DNA from: Stratiolaelaps scimitus
Taxonomy: Eukaryota > Arthropoda > Arachnida > Mesostigmata > Laelapidae
Length of the DNA stretch: 64,000 nucleotides
Direction: 5' to 3'
NCBI GenBank assembly: GCA_019614645.1
Contig: JABWDB010000013.1
Location: forward strand, 3,958,501 to 4,022,500
This document shows, one piece after another, positions 10,825 through 22,406 of this stretch. Made by a program: the position numbers and the translations under genes. Each line of letters opens with the position of its first letter. Position 1 is the stretch's first letter. A model generated the notes under the pieces. That model was not told the origin of the DNA and ran no database searches. It worked only from the letters and a program-made list of their open reading frames with translations.

Positions 10825-12904
10825 GACTACGCCCTCCAAGATCATTTGAATAGATTTTTAGATATGCTTTGCTTGTTCCACATGTAATATATATTCAAAT
10901 TTTAGTTGAGAACTTCTTCTCAGCATACTACGTCGCGCTCGTTTCCTACGGCAATACCAGGCATCGACTGGGACTATATGCTCAGCGCTGAGCCAAACTT
11001 TGAGTAAATTCTAGTTACTTCATCGAAGAAAGAGCTCGTGCTGCCAGTAGTGTGCCATGTTATTTTAACGGTGAGCTGACAACGACATAAGAACTGTTAA
11101 TAGGCGTCGCCTAGCGAAGTCGAAGTCCCTTAGACTATTTACACGAACGACCGAGATACACATCGAAAATGTACCCAAGTCTACCCATCTCAATTCTAAG
11201 TAGTGACCGGAAATTTACGTTTCGGGAAGCCCACCCGCTTCGCCGTTAGGTTCATGCTGTGAGCGTAAAAGCCGCATGTGCACTCGCAGAACGCCAAGCC
11301 ACTCAGAAGATTTCCCCCCGGTATCAAGGGAACTTCCTTCCTCCTCGATCTATATATTGTTGCAAATACCCGGCCCTTTTGGTGCGATTCGCAATACGGC
11401 ACGATCCATATGGTGATTCTTGTAGACATTCGCATTTGTGGCCGCCTTATCCCCTCGTACAGGGTCCGTAGTAGCAATTTACAACACAAAAAAGCAATCA
11501 GCGATTTACGATGAAGGTAATTAAACACTAAAGAGAGACTTTTTGAAATGCCGTGCTTGCCATAAAGTGCGTACAAACATCGGAGCTCCCGCTAAAGATA
11601 GTTATAGGTGCACGAGATAGTGGTGGCAGGCACACGTTGCCCTTCGTACGTCCGGCGGCTCGTTCGACAAATGGAAACTTAACTGAAGAGAGAAGCATAA
11701 ATAAGCTTTATCAGTTTGAGAGCCTATTTGTTCCAGAAGGCCGTTAACGATAGCTGGGTTATCTAGGTGGCCTAGTCGGATTCATTAGAGGGGTCTGGGG
11801 GTCTGAGGGCGCATTATTGAATCCCTGCTCTGGCATCGGAAAGACCATGACAAACGGTACAACATATGCATGATATGGATTCTGCAAACTTTATGTCGAC
11901 AATGATGAGGTGGTTGCCGGTAAAGATTGCCGGACAGATCATTCATTTCCATTGGTTCAAGGATGAGCAGTTTGAGATATCTTACACTTCATCCGCCTGG
12001 AATCGAACTGATTATTACAGGGTCACAGATAACATGGGAGAATGCTGAAGGCTGATACCTACCAGCCGCGATTAAGAGTGATAATAATGGATTAAAAAAT
12101 GTGCGTTCGACGAACTAGTGCTACTATTCTACTTGCATAGTCATTAGCGCTATGATATCTAAGTTGAGATTCTATGAAATGTGCTTGCATTTGTTACTCT
12201 TCGCACGATCTGAATTAATTCCGACGGATCGTCTCCCATTTGGGGGCCTCGAGCAAGCACTCTCTAGCTTTGCTCTTTACTGTGCTGCTGCTGACCGAAA
12301 GCGTAATTACAACTCTTTCAGGAGTACCATCATGTATACACTGGGGTTTACCGAGTACATATTACTCAAGGCAAAGCATATACGTGAAACTCCTATTGGA
12401 CGAGGTGAAAATATACGCCGGTCATGTTCACCTATCTTACCGGATGGACGATGCGCTTCCTGTGTGAGAACATTTTCACTCGTATATAGCAGAGAAACTT
12501 GATGGGATTAGCACTGCATATATCATCCGAGGAACTGGCCAGAGGTGTCTCCGCAGTCCGTAAGCAAGCCAACAGCAAGCCGGCTCATGTCCAGCATACG
12601 CCATCCCGATGGCTTAGCGAGAGTTACGTGAGGACCCTTACCGATGGATGTTATGTATCATATTGGCCAAAACCTTCGTTCTCATGTATTTACCTACTAT
12701 TTGGTGCTCGACACACTGCTCTCAACCAACTGTGTCTTCCCTCCTAAATACACAGAAGATACTCAACTAGCTTCCGCTACCTCGCTGTGAATGTAACAGG
12801 CAATGCGCCATGGCAGATTTTAGTCTGTTCATCTCGCAAGGCCAGATCCGCCTTACGTCTAGGTGCGTTTATACTCGACGGGTAATGCGTATATATAACA
12901 CAGC

Positions 12905-12928
12905 TGGATACCTGTGGTCAGGTATCCA
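12905..12928. repeat. Perfect 10-bp inverted repeat, 4-base loop
   Basis: TGGATACCTG and CAGGTATCCA flank the loop TGGT. No T run follows it, so it is not an obvious terminator. Confidence 0.8.
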
Positions 12929-13514
12929 AAAGTCCGGCAACTGCGTGAGTACGACGTAGCTATCCATTCCTCATGGAGAGCCGGCTGACGATCCCCTGAG
13001 GATACTGAGCAGGTTCAACTTTACCTTCTAGCGGCTGGGCCTGTCCGCCAGCTAGGACCACCATCTCAGCAGTCATCTTACGACTGGCCGGCCACCCGAT
13101 TAAATATTAACCTTGAGAGATACCCGTAGCTCAGTTGGGTTAACGTAGATTACTACGACTGGCAAGGTAGACTACGGTGGATGCAACGATGCCCAGAAAT
13201 AATACACACCCAATGTGCGCTCATTTTCGCCCTTACGAGGCGAGAATGACCGCACACCGACGCGGCGAACGACACACGCGGCAACCGTCGAGCTGCCGTA
13301 ACAAAAGCTTTGTAGGAGCCTCTTCCGAGTATTGCCTATGTAAAATGATATCTGTGATATGCCAACGATGAAATGATTTCTATACTGGCAGCGTATTATA
13401 GTTCGTTATAAAGCTAAAGGCTGACCTTATCAATAGAACTACGCTTAATGATAATGACGTGGCAAGCAAAAGCAATGGCATCTGTTCTCATAAACGTTTC
13501 GTTTATTTTTGCAG

Positions 13515-13667
13515 GTAAGAGCTGAATGGAGTTGGCCCCGAGTCCCTGTTTGGACCCCGCTGATCAATCGGGGTCACGGCGAAGGGCCCTCTCTTGGTCT
13601 GCACACTGACCACTTCTTTGTAGATCCAGCCGCCAACGTATCCCTGGCGACATTGGTATCGGCAACA
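13515..13667 (+). CDS. Candidate internal exon, phase 0-0, unknown protein
   Basis: A strong acceptor (TTTATTTTTGCAG ending at 13514) and an excellent donor core (ACA then GTAAGT at 13668) bracket 153 bases, exactly 51 open codons. Codon positions show a gene-like G bias (about 37, 21 and 25 percent). The peptide begins VRAEWSWPRVPVWTPLINRG and contains LHTDHFFVDPAANVSLATLV. No family was recognised. The minus strand is also open here, ending in a TAA at 13507-13505 (peptide GYVGGWIYKEVVSVQTKRGP). It lacks a comparably good pair of splice sites, so I prefer the plus strand. Neighbouring exons of the same gene were not found. Confidence 0.38.
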
Positions 13668-13699
13668 GTAAGTGGGGGTGAAGTTGGCAAATAGGAAAA

Positions 13700-14110
13700 G
13701 GAAGGAGAAAGTGGCCAATTAATTTCAACCTGTCCGCCTCACCCCATGTACCCCGGCCCACGGCTTGCCATAGCCGCAGTTCCCGTCACCCGTTCGGCTG
13801 TGGTTCGGCTCGACTCGGTACGGCGACGTTAGCTTAGCTAAACCCAGGGACTTCTTCCTGCTCTGTGGGCCCCGCCACGCTGGAACTTAGGTGGATTTAA
13901 GGGCGGACGTGGTTAAGGCCGGGATGTCGGGGGCCCTGTCCTGATTGATAAGATGTCTATGCTGTGTGGAACGCCACCATTGTGTATAGCAATGCTGGTG
14001 GCACCTGCCAGAAGCTAAGTTGGGTGGACTCGGTGAGATGTCGGTGAGCCTATCGTGTCCGCGTGTATTGTGTTGTGCCTGATTGATAAAGAGTAGAAGA
14101 AGGAGAAAGA
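13700..14110. other. GC-rich noncoding island, possibly old repeat
   Basis: A GC-rich stretch within otherwise AT-richer DNA, with two near-identical phrases CCTGATTGATAA at about 13941 and 14078. No frame shows coding character. It resembles eroded transposon DNA, but nothing identifies it. Confidence 0.25.
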
Positions 14111-14628
14111 GGCCAGGTTGTCGAAGCTCAAGACGACCTTAGAAGGGCTCAAAGCCAATGAGCTTGATGCACCTGATGGGAAACTTGGACAGCTTTTGAT
14201 TCAATACAGGATATGCGGCTAAAAATGTTGCCGGTTACGCAATAACCTTGAGTTAAAGTAAATATCGTATAACTACGCGCCGTTTAGGACTCCAAGTAAA
14301 AATGGCATATCATCTATTTAGAATAGAAACAATAAAGATCTTTCATATCTTTGGTGATTTTTGAAGTGCATGTCCTGCATTTCCGATAAGTAAACCCTTC
14401 TGGCATTTTTTTTATAACTGTTTACATCGAATTTTGTATATATTACATTTATGACGTCCTGTGGCACCTTGCCACACAGTACCTCTTCGCAACTATGACC
14501 CGATGCTGGCTAGACGCAGGTGTCTAAATTTCCTGTTGGAAGTCAAGTGAATGGGGTATGATTGAATGTTGCATATCCTTTTAAGTAAAGACGAGCGCTT
14601 ACAGACGCACTTAACAAGGATAACTGAT

Positions 14629-15267
14629 TCAGTCAGTACCAAAGCGAGACCATGGTCCGTTACTAGTTGCATTTAAGGTATGCGTCAAACAATCAAACTT
14701 GATCCTGAACGAAATGTCAATGTAACTATGAAACGACCACCAAGCAGAATCTAGTTCGAGCGTCCCACGCAGAAATCTGCCTGTGCTTATATGAGCATCA
14801 TTCATGTTTGTTGAGATATTGACCGGCAGAAATTCACGACTACGAATCAGGTGATCCAATATTCTAACGTAAACGGCTCCTTTATGAATAAACATCACCA
14901 GTAATACTTGTGGTATCACATAAAATACTCGCTCGAAGCAATCCAACGACAAATAAAAATAGTTCCTTCAAACAGAGGTTCTACAGCAACATCCCATCAC
15001 TTGCTTGTGTTCTTACCAGTAGTGCTTATACATTTTGGCTTCGACAGAGAGCCGAACCTTTCTGTGTATTCGGACCACCATGGCATACCCCAGAGTACAA
15101 TTGGATCTGTCGCAGGGGGTGAGGAGAACACGAATTTTGCGGCGGTGGGCGGTAGGTACCACGAGTCCGGCGGGGTGAGCACTCACGGGATGAGCGCCGC
15201 TCACGTGGGTAATACAGCCCGTGCCGATCGTACCTCCGCCCTTTCCCCCGAGGGGTTCCCACTTCAC
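14629..15267 (-). pseudogene. Minus-strand coding-like stretch in two frames
   Basis: A GC-rich frame at 15267-15013 has about 62 percent purine-first codons and gene-like G bias. Its peptides include GGGTIGTGCITHVSGAHPVS and RLSVEAKMYKHYW. A second frame runs from about 14968 to a TGA at 14631-14629, about 112 codons, containing LLVMFIHKGAVYVRILDHLI; its codon bias is weak. A change of frame or an unseen intron separates them. No family was recognised. Both could be pieces of one eroded element. Confidence 0.22.
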
Positions 15268-15416
15268 CGCCTCTACCTAGGCTAGGTATAGGCCCATTTT
15301 CTAGCCCCAGCCCCGAAGTAGGCGTATCACGACCACTCGTGACTTGGTCTCGTGCTGTTCAGAGAGGGCAATACCCTAATTGAGCCGGTACCGCCATCGT
15401 CGTTCGCCTATTACAA

Positions 15417-15455
<39 letters not shown>
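15417..15455. repeat. (TG)n(TA)n compound microsatellite
   Basis: About seven TG units followed directly by about twelve TA units. Confidence 0.95.
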
Positions 15456-15459
<4 letters not shown>

Positions 15460-15462
<3 letters not shown>

Positions 15463-17190
15463 ATTATATGTTCTACACGTTGGCACTGAAGTATTAGGCT
15501 ACCTATAGATACCCACCTCAGGAGAGCAGCCCCGGTCAGCGCCTTAAATTGGACATGACTAGAAGTGCATAAACCGGAGCAATGTCTAACAGTATCCTCG
15601 CTGCGCTTCAAAATTATCTCAGTGTATATCGTTGTAATTTACTTAGTAGACGGAGAATAAAAAGGAGTTGTCGATGTTTGACAAGAGGCGATCATATAAA
15701 TTAATTGATTAAATGATACATAATTATCGAGCGTTAAGAAACACGCAAGCCGATTCATTCTTCCAGTCATTTTTTATGGCAATTATCAAAAACCTCATTA
15801 AGCCAAAATAGTGCCCGAACCTGACTGAGAGGAATTAAGGAGAAACTGTTACAACTCACTGTCGTCGCAATTTCCCTAGGATTCTATCTGGCATTTTCTT
15901 CATTTCCAAGCCTTTTCTCTGGGACGCCTGTAAAGCAACTTATCTACTTCCAGGAGACACGTTTCGTTCGCTTGGTAGTTCCAACTGGCTGAAGTCATGA
16001 TTGAAGGATCGCTCTTCGGGAAGGAATGTCTTTGATTTTCTCTCATGCCGATTTGCCTTTAGGCAATGACAAAACTGGGTCATGTCGTGCGGCATTGTAA
16101 TTTCACAGGATTTTGAAACGAATCTTTTTTTTTTAATTTCAAAGGCAATTTCTCAGGCTGAATAATAACTAGGCCCCGAATTACATATCGAACCGTCTGA
16201 TTCTGCTCAGATACGTTTTGGGACCTTGTAATTCAAGATAATGCCGGGACAAGGAGACATCCTAACTTTCTAAGGAATCGATTTGCACAAAATGCCTATG
16301 TACGATATTGATCTATTATCGAAATGTGCTCCCAAACAAAAGCATTATGTCCTCATGAAAGCGGGATACGTGGATCAAACGCAAATATGTAAGCTGCTCC
16401 ACCATCAGCTTCTAAGTGAGGAACCGAGAATCGCTTGCATGTATATGATCTTCTATTCAGCGAGTAGCCGTGTAGATCCATATAAACCTCAAGCAAAACC
16501 ATTGACTGTGTGGTCGTAATGGCGATAGGACAGTTGTTAACACGGACACGTCGCGGAGATAAGGATTCCTGTAGAAGCAACGGCGAAACAGCAGCAGCAG
16601 CAGCAGCAGCAAAAGCGGTAACCACAGCACCCTACCGAGCTAGGTGGTCGTGACTTGATTACTCTCAGATAAGATAACTAATTGCTCGTCGCGAACTCCC
16701 GCCGGCTCGAGCTCCCTCCCACGTGGTAGACATTAATGCGTTAATTTGTACGGGACGTGCAGTACCTTCTGTATACCCATCTGCTCGAAACGGTGGCTGG
16801 TTGACAACCCATTCACGTGTACCTGATGGACGAACTGCTAGTCGACAGTGATTGATTTCTCGATGTCCACGTTGCCAGCGTTCTCCCTTTATCTAGATCA
16901 GGAAGCGAACTTTGTCGATTTCGGCAAACTGTTGTAATATCACATGAACTCCCGCGCACGTTTTCGTTTACTCGGAGCTTCGAGTGCATATATTATATTT
17001 GCGTGCAATACGAACGCCGTTCTTCACTTCAAGAATTGCGATCAACCAATCGAAATCGAGTGAACACCTCTTGCAGCTAAAAGTTAAGTTTATATATCGA
17101 TTATATTTGCTTACGCGTATTGGCTAATTAGTTTCGACATTCATATAATTTTTTTTCTGGGTCATTTGTTACGCATAGCATTGCTCTCTT
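15460..17190. other. No supported gene
   Basis: AT-rich DNA. Two overlapping frames on opposite strands near 16283-16625 look protein-like by eye, but the plus frame has no codon bias and the minus frame begins in a CAG repeat. Lone acceptor-like tracts end at about 15951 and 16062. Confidence 0.35.
16589..16610. repeat. (CAG)7 trinucleotide repeat
   Basis: Seven uninterrupted CAG units. On the minus strand the triplets read as alanine codons in an open frame. Confidence 0.9.
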
Positions 17191-17199
17191 CCAGAACGC

Positions 17200-17469
17200 T
17201 TATTCCTCTTGAGTTGTTGATACTACCCTTTTGTTGTTAATGCCTTCGTCAGCTTGCCTCACCTTGACTTGATGAAGCTGGGCCGTTGCCACCAGATGCT
17301 TCCATCTTGCGCTTGGGCTCGGGAGCCTCAAGTGCTTCACTATTGCTTTTGTGCCTCCGTAATAAGAACGCCTTTTCCCACTTACATATTTCGGCTTCAA
17401 GGCGTCTGCATCAGCCGAACGACTAGTCGGTTCCTTGCACACAACGTTACACCTTATAACGCGAGAACT
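17200..17469 (-). pseudogene. Coding-like C-terminal fragment, possible retroelement end
   Basis: Between an in-frame TAG above 17469 and a TAA at 17202-17200 lie about 89 open minus-strand codons. Two thirds start with a purine, and the G bias is gene-like (about 34, 21 and 31 percent). The peptide is basic and polar, with KHLVATAQLHQVKVRQADEG near the end and VVSTTQEE at the C-terminus. No ATG starts it. About 50 bases past the stop, on the same strand, is a run of eight A (T8 at about 17149-17156 on the given strand), as in a retrotransposon 3' end. The A run may be accidental, and no reverse transcriptase motif was seen nearby. Confidence 0.3.
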
Positions 17470-17559
17470 CTACCAAGCTAAGTTATCGAAGCCCAAGGTG
17501 GTGGCATCAGTCTCCTTTCTTTTTTTTTAAGAAAAAAGGGAGGGCGCCAACAAATTTTT

Positions 17560-18560
17560 CATATTTTATCGAAACGCGAAAAAGGCCGCTCCCACCTTCT
17601 ACTTCTCTCCACGCCTGGCCAAGCTGGCGCACCGAAACCCTGAGGCCCGTACATAGCTAGGGTGGGGTCACAGCCGGCGGGCACAAGCAGACTAGCCTCC
17701 CTGAGCTCTCTCCTGCGCATGGTGGGCCGGTCAGAAGGATTGGAGGAAAACCAAGGAGGACGAGGTGGTGGTGTAGGACGTATCGACCTCTTGTCAGGTT
17801 CCGCATGGGCACAGTTACCGGCTAAGCCACTGTAGCTCGTTCAACTTGCGCTTGCAGCTTGCACTCGAGACACTTAAACGGCTGAACTGGCAGACAGACA
17901 CTTAACACGCTTGAGCCTGTCTCGATCGGCAGGTGCCAGACGTTCCCCAGACTCGACCGACACTCATGAATGGAGTCGAAGCTGGTGCTGCCGTAAGATT
18001 CCTCCCTCGAAGCGTCCCTCCCTCTCCCTCTCTATAATGAATCCCTACTGAGGAGTTCACTGCACGGAAAGACCCGAAACACACTTGACCCCCTTAAGGG
18101 CTCCCCACATACGGGATTTCCCCTACCACTACGCTGGTCTCCATGTCATGCTGGCCGACTCTCAAGCCCATCAACAGAAAGGCCTGGGGCTGGAGCACGC
18201 GTACGCCTTCCCTATTGGTTTCGCGCCTGACCACATGAGAGTTTAAATCGAGCCACGCATGATGCTATCCGTGGGCCCCATGAGGCCACTGGGACAGGGG
18301 AACATCAGTAGACACTATGGTTCGAAGTTGGGATGGGTTTTCTGCATAGGCTAGCTTTGTTGGAGGACTCACGGGTGGTAAAAGCCGGGGATCTGAGTAT
18401 GTTAGTCGTTGTATATGACCGTTTTGATCAAGTCTGACTGATTAGCAAGGCACGCCCCTGTCGGCCCTGCACCGGTCGTGGGGTTCGAAGAGCCGGCCAT
18501 GCTTGAACAGGACAGGGGTCACTGAAAGGAGGGATGGCCATTAGCCGAAAACATCAGCTC
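17560..18560. other. GC-rich island without a supported gene
   Basis: About 1 kb of GC-rich DNA between AT-rich flanks, with CT-rich blocks near 18000-18035 and a CCCCTTAAGGGC palindrome-like site near 18090. The best frame (minus, 18084-17902) has only mild codon bias. The sharp composition step suggests an old insertion, which I cannot identify. Confidence 0.25.
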
Positions 18561-18599
18561 TCGTCTCCGCCCTGAGAGGCTCCGCTACTCGTCCATACA

Positions 18600-20760
18600 G
18601 ACACTCCGGTATCTCAAAAGAGCACCCGGACTACTATCAAACTAATAGTTCACTACAACCTACGAGCTGCACATTGAATCAAGAGTACGGCGAACGTTAA
18701 CATTATCTCTTACTTGTAGTGAATATTAGCATCTAGATTATTTTTTTAACAATTGAAGTCTAGGGCCTTGACAACGCTAAGGGGGCTCTTTTTAGACAAT
18801 ATTATAGCAAAACTCTGCATGCAAGTAAAATATGTTAGTGTGAATTATTCGGGTCTGCCATTTTACGTAGATTTTATCATTGTCACCATATTTATCGACG
18901 TATTTCGATCTTGTGTCAGTATGCTTGAAGTCGAAACGAACTGTTTACGACATCTTAGATGGATTAGTACAACATATGGGAGAAGATAGTACTTTATGCA
19001 CGATCTTGTCCTCTTATCTTTAACTCAGGGTAAGTACAATTTAATGTCACTGTATAACAAGTGTGTTCGCTCGAAGAACCGATCCACGTGGCAGTGTTGG
19101 CAAAGTTGCATTATAATTGTGCTTCCTTACTGTCATTACTATTATGGGGGTGGTGATGCCAACGATGGCGGTGCTGATGGTAAGGGCAAGGCTTTGAAAA
19201 ATCCCAGTTGTCACAGAATTAGTGTGTGCGGGGTGCAAGTAGTATACTGGATGAAGGGGTGTTTGCTGTCAACTCGGGATTCGGTTAGAGAATATAACAT
19301 GGATTAGTCTTCTCTTCCCTGCTGAGGAGGGTTGGTCGTTTCGCCTGTACAAACTTAGCGAAAGGCGGTTGGCGGTAGTGATTTCTCGAGGGAGAAAACG
19401 AACTGACAACCAGCCTCGTCAAAACCATCGCTGGAGCTCTTTCTCGGATATCGTCGCTCAAGGGAAGACCGCTTACTACAATTCGTGTTTAATGTCTGGG
19501 CCATTCTACGCAGTCCTGAAGAACCTGAAGAATGAAAGGTCAATGGTTAACGTGTTCGAAACTTTTATAATACAACAACATAGGTTTTGCCTGATCGCTG
19601 CCCCTCAACCTCGGCGACACCAAGATATTGTCACAGAAAAATGAAACGTCTTCATCTCTTTCTCGTAAACGTGAGAGCAATCTTTGATGTAGCGCACGGA
19701 CCTTGAACTCAAGAGACACTTCCGAGGGGTCGGCATTTAGTGAGCACCGATACCCGACCCATTTAATCTCTCTTTTTATTTTGCGGCATTAACGTTTATA
19801 TTACACAATCGTATAGAGAAATTGTGAAGGCGCTAAACAGATTTCCAGCAGTTTCATGAGCACAATCTGAGAGGCGTATCGGAATACAAGCAATGTAAAC
19901 TGTGCGAAAATATCAGTGCTGTATAGATCATTGAAGATTCCACAAAGTCTCCATTTCCTGTTCGTATCCATCGGAGGGAACAGATGTAGCAGTCCAGGAG
20001 AACTCCGTCGCAAATGGCCGATTGCACTATTGATATGAACTTGGCTATGCATAATACATGGAAATGGCTTGGCCGTGATAGTCCCACAGCTAGCTGTGAC
20101 AATACGATGCGGAGAACATAACGCAATATTTTTCTTGTTTGGGAAAGTAGCCGCAAAATGAGCGAGAGATGAATGCCACAATGCTGTGGTGTTCCTGCTT
20201 TTCTTTGACGGTGACGCTGCTAAGATGAGCTGGGGACATGATGCGTGTCGCATGCTTAAGAGCTTCCCTGGGGCAAAATGCATATATATATATACACATA
20301 CACCCAGACACGCCATGGCTTACTCATGCAGGGTGGGAGTCGGCGGTGGCGGCTGTGGCGGGCGTTGTTCGCTGCCCTTCGGGACCGCGCGTCACTTCTT
20401 CTGTATCTACGTATATGTATATGTCTCCCAAAGGTTCCCTAACCAAAGTTACTCCTGGGATAACGAAGCTATCCTACCTGTTACGGCCGCCAAAGTACCC
20501 GTTCACTCAACGAATGCGCGATGATGCTTAGGGCAATGTGCTAACAGTGACGCATATGCAGAGAGCGGAAACGGACTCACCGTGTTCGTTATTGGGCTTG
20601 CCGACTTTTAATCAAAACTGCCCAGTAAATGCGTATGTATATGTACATGCATACATATATAGCATATAAAATACCAAATGTGTACCTAGCTAAATTCATA
20701 TTTTTATAGGCAGTTGCTTTTGAGTTGCAATTTAAAGATATTCTTGAGTAATTGACAAAG
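18600..20760. other. No supported gene
   Basis: AT-rich DNA. A short ATG frame at 18996 (MHDLVLLSLTQ) meets a good GTAAGT donor at about 19030, but its start context is poor. Small AT and AC dinucleotide tracts occur at about 20281-20300. Confidence 0.35.
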
Positions 20761-20766
20761 CCGAAA

Positions 20767-20862
20767 GATATATATATATTTACCGAACAAATGATATTCA
20801 TTAACAAGCTGAAATATATATATATATTTACCGAACAAATGATATTCATTAACAAGCTGAAA
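20767..20862. repeat. 48-bp tandem duplication
   Basis: Two head-to-tail copies of a unit made of an AT run plus TTTACCGAACAAATGATATT and a further 16 bases. The unit cores start at 20779 and 20827, and the copies look identical over the non-AT part. The array continues into a longer AT microsatellite at 20863-20884. Confidence 0.93.
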
Positions 20863-20884
20863 TATATATATATATATATATATA
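20863..20884. repeat. (AT)n microsatellite
   Basis: About eleven AT units at the end of the 48-bp tandem duplication. Confidence 0.95.
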
Positions 20885-20915
20885 CATACGAACATGTATG
20901 TTTTTGTTTCGTTAC

Positions 20916-21066
20916 CTCCTTCCTCGTCCATATCCACAGACACTAGACAATCATGACATACGCCACGGGCAGATGTTCTACAACCCGACCGCTTAGTACT
21001 TACAGGAATAGCCTCATATGCTCTAATGCGTATGAATAATGAAAGCTCGGATAAATCGTATTTCAT
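20916..21066 (-). CDS. Candidate first coding exon (MKYDLSELSLFIRI)
   Basis: An ATG at 21066-21064 follows an in-frame TAG two codons upstream. It opens 50 codons ending at a donor (GGAG followed by GTAACG) at 20916/20915. About 62 percent of codons start with a purine, and G falls from position 1 to 3 (about 36, 24 and 20 percent). The peptide begins MKYDLSELSLFIRIRAYEAI and ends in the acidic SVDMDEEG. Without splicing the frame runs into the AT microsatellite and tandem duplication, which would lie inside the intron. No family was recognised, and the next exon was not found. Confidence 0.28.
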
Positions 21067-22129
21067 TAACGCTCCCTAGATAAACGGCTGTCGATGAGCT
21101 GGATCCATACGACGAGAGGGTGAAAGCTATTGAAAACCACTCATCGCGTTAGTACAGCAAATACATAGTGATTCATATATGTTTGTAGCTCAGATACATT
21201 ATGTATGATGCCCTCTCTATGAACCTTTCGCCCGACTTGCATCGCTCGCACATCCTCACGCAAACATGGGCCGCCGGCACGTAAAGCCAGCATGTTAGTT
21301 TGTTCCATTGTGTGCTCATCGATACAGACCGACGGACAGACACATCAGTCTTATACATAGGCGCAAACAAACACCACAGACGTACACACAGCAATTCAAA
21401 TATGTATGTTCGGCCTGCATAAGGGTTGCTTGGTAGGCCACCGCGGCAGTCCGAGCAGGGTATTGTTGACTGCAACACGGTCATCAAGATTAAGTGTCTC
21501 TAAATATTTATACGTGCTTTGCCGGGTGGCGGGCTCCCCGCCCGCTGGATCGCCGATCCAACCAGCTCATATTAAGCTGATCTATGAAATAGATGCCTCG
21601 AGGTTACTTGCTGCAATCCGCTGATGGTTACGGACGGACACTCGAGGATGTGTGACGAACGATTGGTTTCCAATGGCGTATGCTCGGTACCGCAGCCGTT
21701 TTGCACTGCCCGTGGAACTAAGTGTTGGCCTCGATTCAAGATTGCTTTGGCGTCCTGTAACGTATCGCACTGGCGGGTGCCGCTTATCGCCGAATGGATG
21801 ACCATAGGACCCCGCTGCTATGATGATGTACTGTGTAAGACCACGTGGCGTGTTGCTGACAATGTCGCGTTCGCTGAACGTATACGAGATACGGTTCTGT
21901 GGGCGGTTGAATACGTTCGTAAGGCCACACGATACTGTCTCCAATGTAGAGAATGACAACACAAACGGAAGCGCCTTTCGAGCGGTCAGTGTGACTGATG
22001 GCGGGGCGGTGGCCCCATTGCAAGGTCATGACAGACGCGACATCGTTTACCTGTACGCATACGTTGTTAAACTGTGAATTATGCTGTAGGTACGAGCTCA
22101 ATGCGTATTAAATATATTGTGGCAGAGTA

Positions 22130-22285
22130 AAAGGTAAAGGTAAAGCTTTATTGGTTTATTAAAGGAGCTGCAATTTCTCAGTGCTTAAGCTCTCTCATGT
22201 GTCACGCAGCGGGGCTCGAACCTGCCGCCTCTGGTTTTCGGGTATAAGCATAATCTCGAATCCCCCATGTTTTGGCTGTATAAAA
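22130..22285 (-). mobile_element. tRNA-like SINE fragment, minus orientation
   Basis: On the minus strand a tRNA B-box match (GGTTCGAGCCCCG, near 22220-22208) is followed by a unique body and then by a tail with two AATAAA signals and TTTACC repeats (22160-22133). The tail segment 22138-22169 recurs at 62071-62102 with three mismatches in 32 bases and the same orientation, showing that it is dispersed. A clean A box and target-site duplications were not found, so the 5' end is uncertain. It could instead be the 3' tail of a partner LINE. Confidence 0.5.
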
Positions 22286-22406
22286 CCGCTGTAGGGTACG
22301 CATTGTGTTATTCAGAAACACATTGATCACAAGGTTGTGTGTTTCTATTTTTCTCCAGTTATTTGTTACAAAAATTCTGCATAGCGCAAAACGTTTTGTG
22401 TCGATT

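Larger units (their letters stand above)
7200..13500. other. About 6 kb without a supported gene
   Basis: AT-richer DNA with several microsatellites (10261-10275 AT, 10801-10824 AT) and a perfect 10-bp hairpin at 12905-12928. Weak coding-like ends occur on the minus strand near 7876-7960 (peptide LLDPLIPITADSGATLLPDD) and on the plus strand near 8145-8315 (VVIAESNERGWLAKTESL). A minus-strand frame at 10429-10304 ends at a GTAAGG. None has enough support. A 135-codon plus frame at 8905-9312 shows no codon bias. Confidence 0.4.

Noticed and set aside
13122..13190. tRNA-like A box (GTAGCTCAGTTGGGTTA)
   Set aside because: No B box, no acceptor-stem pairing and no anticodon arm could be drawn.
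16283..16625. Protein-like frames on opposite strands
   Set aside because: The plus frame has no G or purine bias. The minus frame's apparent bias comes from a CAG repeat.
21582..22101. Overlapping 105-126-codon frames on both strands
   Set aside because: Purine-first and RNY shares match random expectation in every frame. The plus-strand frame is implausibly rich in Cys and Trp.
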